From assembly GCA_009602725.1 (NCBI GenBank), contig WELB01000259.1, positions 34,849 through 83,622 of the forward strand: a DNA stretch of 48,774 nucleotides, in the 5' to 3' direction. Positions 44,801-48,774 of the stretch are shown here, in pieces (positions within the stretch are counted from its first letter, which is position 1; each line of letters starts with the position of its first letter). Source of the DNA: Spirogloea muscicola. Lineage: Eukaryota; Streptophyta; Zygnematophyceae; Spirogloeales; Spirogloeaceae. The position numbers and the translations under genes were made by a program. Under the pieces are notes generated by a model, which searched no databases, had not been told where the DNA came from, and saw only the letters and a program-made list of their open reading frames with translations.

Positions 44801-47800
44801 AGCATGCAAGAGATGGGCCTCACCCCTGGGCACGAGCAACCGGGTCTGTGGGTAGAGAGCTCAGACACAAGAGCTCTGCAAGGGGCGTGACAAAGTCGCC
44901 AAGGCCCCGTGTGAAGATGTAAATCAGAGCACTGTACAAGCGGTGCTCCCGACACAACCTCGCAACCTGTTCAAGCAAAAGTACATTGTCAGCTGCTGCA
45001 GTATATGGTGCCTGACATGACCGTGCAGCTGCCAACTGACTGGCAACATCATAAGAAGCAGGACCTGATTGAAGTCGAGGCTAGCGAGGTCCATATGGAG
45101 GATGCACTGCTCAACCCGCAGCAGCCACCCTCTCTCACTGTAATGCTCCACTAAGGCCTGCATGACCTGCCATAGTATCCATGCTCATAAGTTGACCAGT
45201 GGATGCTGTGTACATCATGTACAGCCCAAGAATCAAACTGTGCAGACCAGGCACTGACTCTCAGCGACTGTACAGGGTCACAAGGATGCCAAGTTGCTGA
45301 AGAGGGATGCACAACAAGTACATTCGCCGAGGCAAACGTCTATAAGGAGCCTTGCATACCTCTGGAGCAAGGCCTGGCAGCAGATCCTTCAGGATGTATG
45401 GTTCTAGGAGCTCCAAGAATGCACCTGGGGTAAGCACCATGTTATGTCAGCAGAAGCAGTTTCTACTGCACAACACTGTCTCCGTTTCTTACATCTCTTA
45501 ACCCGCACGGAACCTGAGTAACAAGGTGGACACACTACCTCGCTGACCCACGGTTACAAACTGTCCAAAAACAGTCTCAAAGAGCACGTCTGTGCGCTTG
45601 ATGTGGACCAAGAACTCAATGGCCACGCCACCGATCCTGGCATACTGCTCCCGCGTGGTGAGCTCAGCTTGACCCTGCTTGCTCTCCTCCTGGCCTCCTG
45701 GTTGAGCTTCTTCAGCAGTGCTGCTGGATTGAGGAGCACCCTGGCTGGAGTAGCTTGGGTCTGTGCCATCTGCAGCTCGCTCTATTACTTGATTGTCCCG
45801 TTGTGCAGCATCTGTAGTAGGTACTGCGGATGAGGCAAGAGCAATCTGGACGTACTCAAAAGCTTCAGTAATATATGCAGCCAGAAGCTCGAGCAAGACG
45901 GGCTGAATAGCTGTCTGAAGTGCCGGCAACGCCTGCGGAAGGCCGGTCACGCCCCGAGCATGGCCCTCCCAGAGCTCCATGGCAATGCCAAACGCACCCA
46001 TCCAGTCGCCCGCATCCTGCAATCATAATTCACCTGTCAGGCTTTCATCATGAGGAGGAGCTCCAAGAGCCGTCATGGCAGTAACCAGATGCTGAACAGC
46101 AGAAGCTCACCTGCAGCGTACGAATGCGGTCTTGCCAAGGTAGAAGGCGAGCGTAGAGGAGCTGCTGTGGCGCGAGCACAAAGAGAGCAGCTCCGCAAGC
46201 GGCCACTGAGGAGTGGAAGCTGTGCTCCTGCCCAAAGTGCGAGTGGTACACTGGCAAGAGGCCAGAGGCACTGCCACCCACTTCCAGCATGCTGCCGTGC
46301 TCGATGGCCTCGCCGCTCGACGAGAAGAGCCACAGCTCCATCGCAGTAGTCAACACAACCAAAACCTGCAGAGCCCACACGCCGGCAGCCCCTTGATGAC
46401 TCTAGCACGTGCTCCATATGGTATCTGAACCCGTGTGCTGAGACAATGGATGAGGAGCAGACAATGCGCGTCGGCTTGCCTGGCTGTTGAGCCAGGCCAC
46501 GGCGATGGCATCGTGGTCCAGCTGCTTCCTGAAGATCGGCGCGTCTGACCTTGAGACGTAGAGGACCTGAAAGTCCCGGCCCCAGACCAGCGCAAGCAGC
46601 TTCTCCTCGTCTGCACTGGCAGCATCTGCTGCAGCTCGCACCCTCCTCCATGCCACGTATGGCAGGGCACTCTCACGCACGCCTGGTGGCCTCGCCAGTC
46701 TGGCAATCACCTCCAGGTTTGGTACCAACTTCACCACAAGAGCCATCAGCTGCGTGACAACCACCAGCACGCCTCCTGTGTCCTCGAGGAGCGGCACAGG
46801 TGGAGATGCCAGGTTGCCTCCTTGGAGTAGCAGCTTCTTGCTGGCGTCGCCCATGCCGCCCATCATGTCACCCACACCGCCCATCACGCCACCCACCATG
46901 CCGCTGAGCCGGGCCCCTGCTCCCCCACCTTGAGCGCCAGGGCTTGAAACCTGCGCCGTCAAAGCCACTGCTGGTGGCACAGGAGGCCCCTCCGGCATTG
47001 GACTTGTGTGATCAAAAAGCAGTGGAGCGAGGGCAAGAACGGGGCCACCCCTCTGCCCGTCCAGTAAGCACTGCCAGGACACGCAATGCACACAGTGACC
47101 ACTCTGCTGCATCAGAGTTGCTCTGTGCGTCACACGACTTGTGGCAAGTGGCCGCCCAGCTGCCATGGCTGTGCTGCCCAAAACCCCCTGCCCTACTTGC
47201 AGGACTGAAAAGCATTTGAGGCCTTGCTAAACAGCAGGATGCCACATCACCAGCCTGTCGAGCGCGGAGGAGCGACTGCTGACCTGCGTGGTCACTGTGA
47301 ATCGCCGCAGCAGCGGCAGCGCCGACAGTATGTGCAGCAGCACGACGCCACGAGCATCAGCAGTGACAACCCGTGGAGGACGGCCGGCAGAAGCCCCAAC
47401 GGGCTGCCCGAGAAATGCCACGTGCACGACCGGGGCGGAATGCTCGCCCACGATTGCCTTGGCCACCACGCCCTTGAGGACGTCCCAAAGGAGCACTCCG
47501 CCGCTGCCGTACCCTGCCAGCAACAGATCGCCGCTCGGGCTGAAGTCCAGCGCCAGCACCCCCGCCTTGACGACGCCTGCCGCTGCTCCTCCCGCGCCGC
47601 CCGCCCCCAGCACCGCCCACTGCTTGTCGGAGACGGCGCCGCTGCCGCCGCCGTCCGACCTGCGGAGAACCAGCACAGGCCCTTGCGCCATCCCGACCGC
47701 CACATACATTCTGTGCACCGCCAACGCCTGCGGGGGGCCGTGATGGTCTCGAGGCAGGGCGCCACTGAGCAGCGCCGCAGCAAACTGGCTGAACATGCCG

Positions 47801-48726
47801 ACCTGCAGCAGGCCAATGGCCGCCTTGCCCTGCCGGAGGCCCTCCAGCTGCATGGGCTGCGCCGCAGCGCCCTCCTCCCAGTCCTGCCCGCGGAAGGACG
47901 CCCTGCGCTCCTCCTCCTCGGCGTGAACCAGCGATGCAGGCAGCGCCACGGCGGGCCAGCACTTCGCCGAGCTCGCCCGCACCTCGTCCAGGTCCATCTC
48001 TGCGTCCTCCGCTGCTGCTGAGGCGTACAACGCCTCCTCTTCTCTCTCAATCGCGTCATCCTTCTCTGCCTCCTCCCCCTCCTCCTCCTCCTCCTCCTCC
48101 TCCTCCTCCTCCTCCTCCTGTTCCTCCTCCTCCTCCCCCTCCTCCCCCCCCTCCTCCTCCTCCTCCCCCTCCACGAGCGCCCCCCCCTCCTCCTGACCAT
48201 GCGGCGCCTCCTCCTTGCCCTCCGTCAAGTGTAAGCCCAACTGCTCCTGTTCCTGCTGCTGATCCTCAGCTCCGGCCCCTCCCTCCCTGCCAGCGCTTGC
48301 ACCACCCGAAGAGGTCACGGTGCGCTGCAGATCCTCTGCCGAGCGCCCGACCTGCTGAGAAGCGTCCGCCTCGATGGCGCCCAGAGCCTGCGCAGCCATG
48401 GGGGCCTCCTGCTCGCAAAGGCCTGCAGAGCGGTCCGGGACGCCGCTCCACGGCCCGTGCTCGTCGCCGGGAGCGCCTTCTGCCTCGACGTCCCTCAGGA
48501 TGTCCTCCACGGTGCGCCGGGGAAGCCGGGCCCGCCGCCTGCCGCCGCTCGCTTGCGGCGCGCTTCCAGCGTGGCCGACGTCGGCTGGGGAGGCGGTGGA
48601 ACTCGTGGCCTCCTGCGCCACGCCAGGAAGGCCCTCCTCCTCGCCGTCGTCGTCCGCCTCATCGCCGTCGCTGGCGGCCGCGGCGGCGAGCAGAGCGGCG
48701 AGGCGCGCAGCCGCGGCGGACGCCAT
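41878..48726 (-). CDS. VPS8: VPS8 homologue, CORVET tethering complex subunit
   Basis: CORVET tethers early endosomes/vacuolar vesicles with Rab5-type GTPases. Fifteen exons in phase: 48726-47284, 47070-46480, 46365-46111, 46016-45539, 45424-45360, 45166-45065, 44966-44824, 44720-44665, 44517-43836, 43731-43482, 43271-42901, 42849-42774, 42733-42578, 42454-42101, 42057-41878. They encode 1733 residues. An acidic N-terminus precedes a WD40-like propeller (GYGSGGVLLWDVLKG, GEHSAPVVHVAFLG, LSALPLLRRF, CLLDGQ). The helical part has AGDWMGAFGIAMELWEGHA, GGVAIEFLVHIKRTDVLFE, FLELLEPYILKDLLPG, LVEHYSERGWLLRVEQCILH and LLCRFERRGVLPFLEG. A RING-H2 (C1589-x2-C-x15-C-x-H-x2-H-x2-C-x12-C-x2-C) precedes the tail LALQLAPPRLK. 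Exons 2 and 10 appear to end at GC donors. The exon 12-13 intron would be only 40 nt and needs checking. Confidence 0.95.
48060..48185 (-). repeat. Glu-coding triplet microsatellite inside VPS8
   Basis: The plus strand is a run of CTC/CTCC units; the minus strand codes a stretch of mostly Glu with a few Gly and Gln, within the disordered N-terminus of VPS8. The length is probably polymorphic. Confidence 0.9.
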
Positions 48727-48774
48727 GAGGCAGCTGGGGCAGCGCGGCCGCAGGGGTGGGGCCCCCGAGACGGC

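Noticed and set aside
47292-48200. 302-codon Arg-rich minus frame and a 264-codon Pro-rich plus frame.
   Set aside because: Shadow translations of the VPS8 first exon, including its Glu-coding repeat.

Overview
The window looks like nuclear DNA of a green-lineage (Viridiplantae) alga. The genes are intron-dense, their first exons are very GC-rich, and the proteins read as plant-type orthologues: a plant-style BRCA1 (RING, FWLR motif, extended PHD, two BRCTs), a U-box cyclophilin of the PPIL2/PUB49 type, NRDE2, VPS8, a plant-like CBS-domain protein, a small plant-type membrane protein and a LOB-domain transcription factor. Gene density is low. The space between genes is littered with 5'-truncated copies of one retroelement family. 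I cannot name the species.

Layout. 1-125 is a (TC)n microsatellite. A CBS-domain gene (+) fills about 458-2680. 2.7-7.3 kb holds one possible unassigned gene (4.1-5.3 kb), retroelement scraps and degenerate repeats. A two-exon gene (-) for a 78-residue membrane protein lies at 7358-7985. 8.3-12.7 kb is a nest of retroelement 3' ends, including the longest copy (8511-9407), which carries a zinc knuckle and a restriction-like endonuclease-type domain. 12.7-21.2 kb has no gene I can name, but contains a long inverted repeat, a 39-bp palindrome and several GC-rich islands like those at the 5' ends of the recognised genes. The LOB-domain gene (+) is at 21465-22653. 22.7-26.5 kb is mostly unassigned.

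The right half is gene-rich. PPIL2 (-, 26509-30084) and BRCA1 (+, 30203-34425) are head to head, 118 bp apart between start codons. Retroelement debris follows (35.0-37.0 kb). NRDE2 (+, 37115-41397, with a 222-N assembly gap) and VPS8 (-, 41878-48726) converge with 480 bp between stop codons.

Functionally these are housekeeping genes of different pathways: DNA repair (BRCA1), splicing-linked protein folding and ubiquitylation (PPIL2), nuclear RNA surveillance (NRDE2) and endosomal tethering (VPS8). They are not an operon or a dedicated system. The most unusual points are the LOB-domain protein, four GC-AG introns among 53 reconstructed introns, the 118-bp divergent promoter with a 14-bp palindrome, and the nested retroelement tails with a conserved hairpin.
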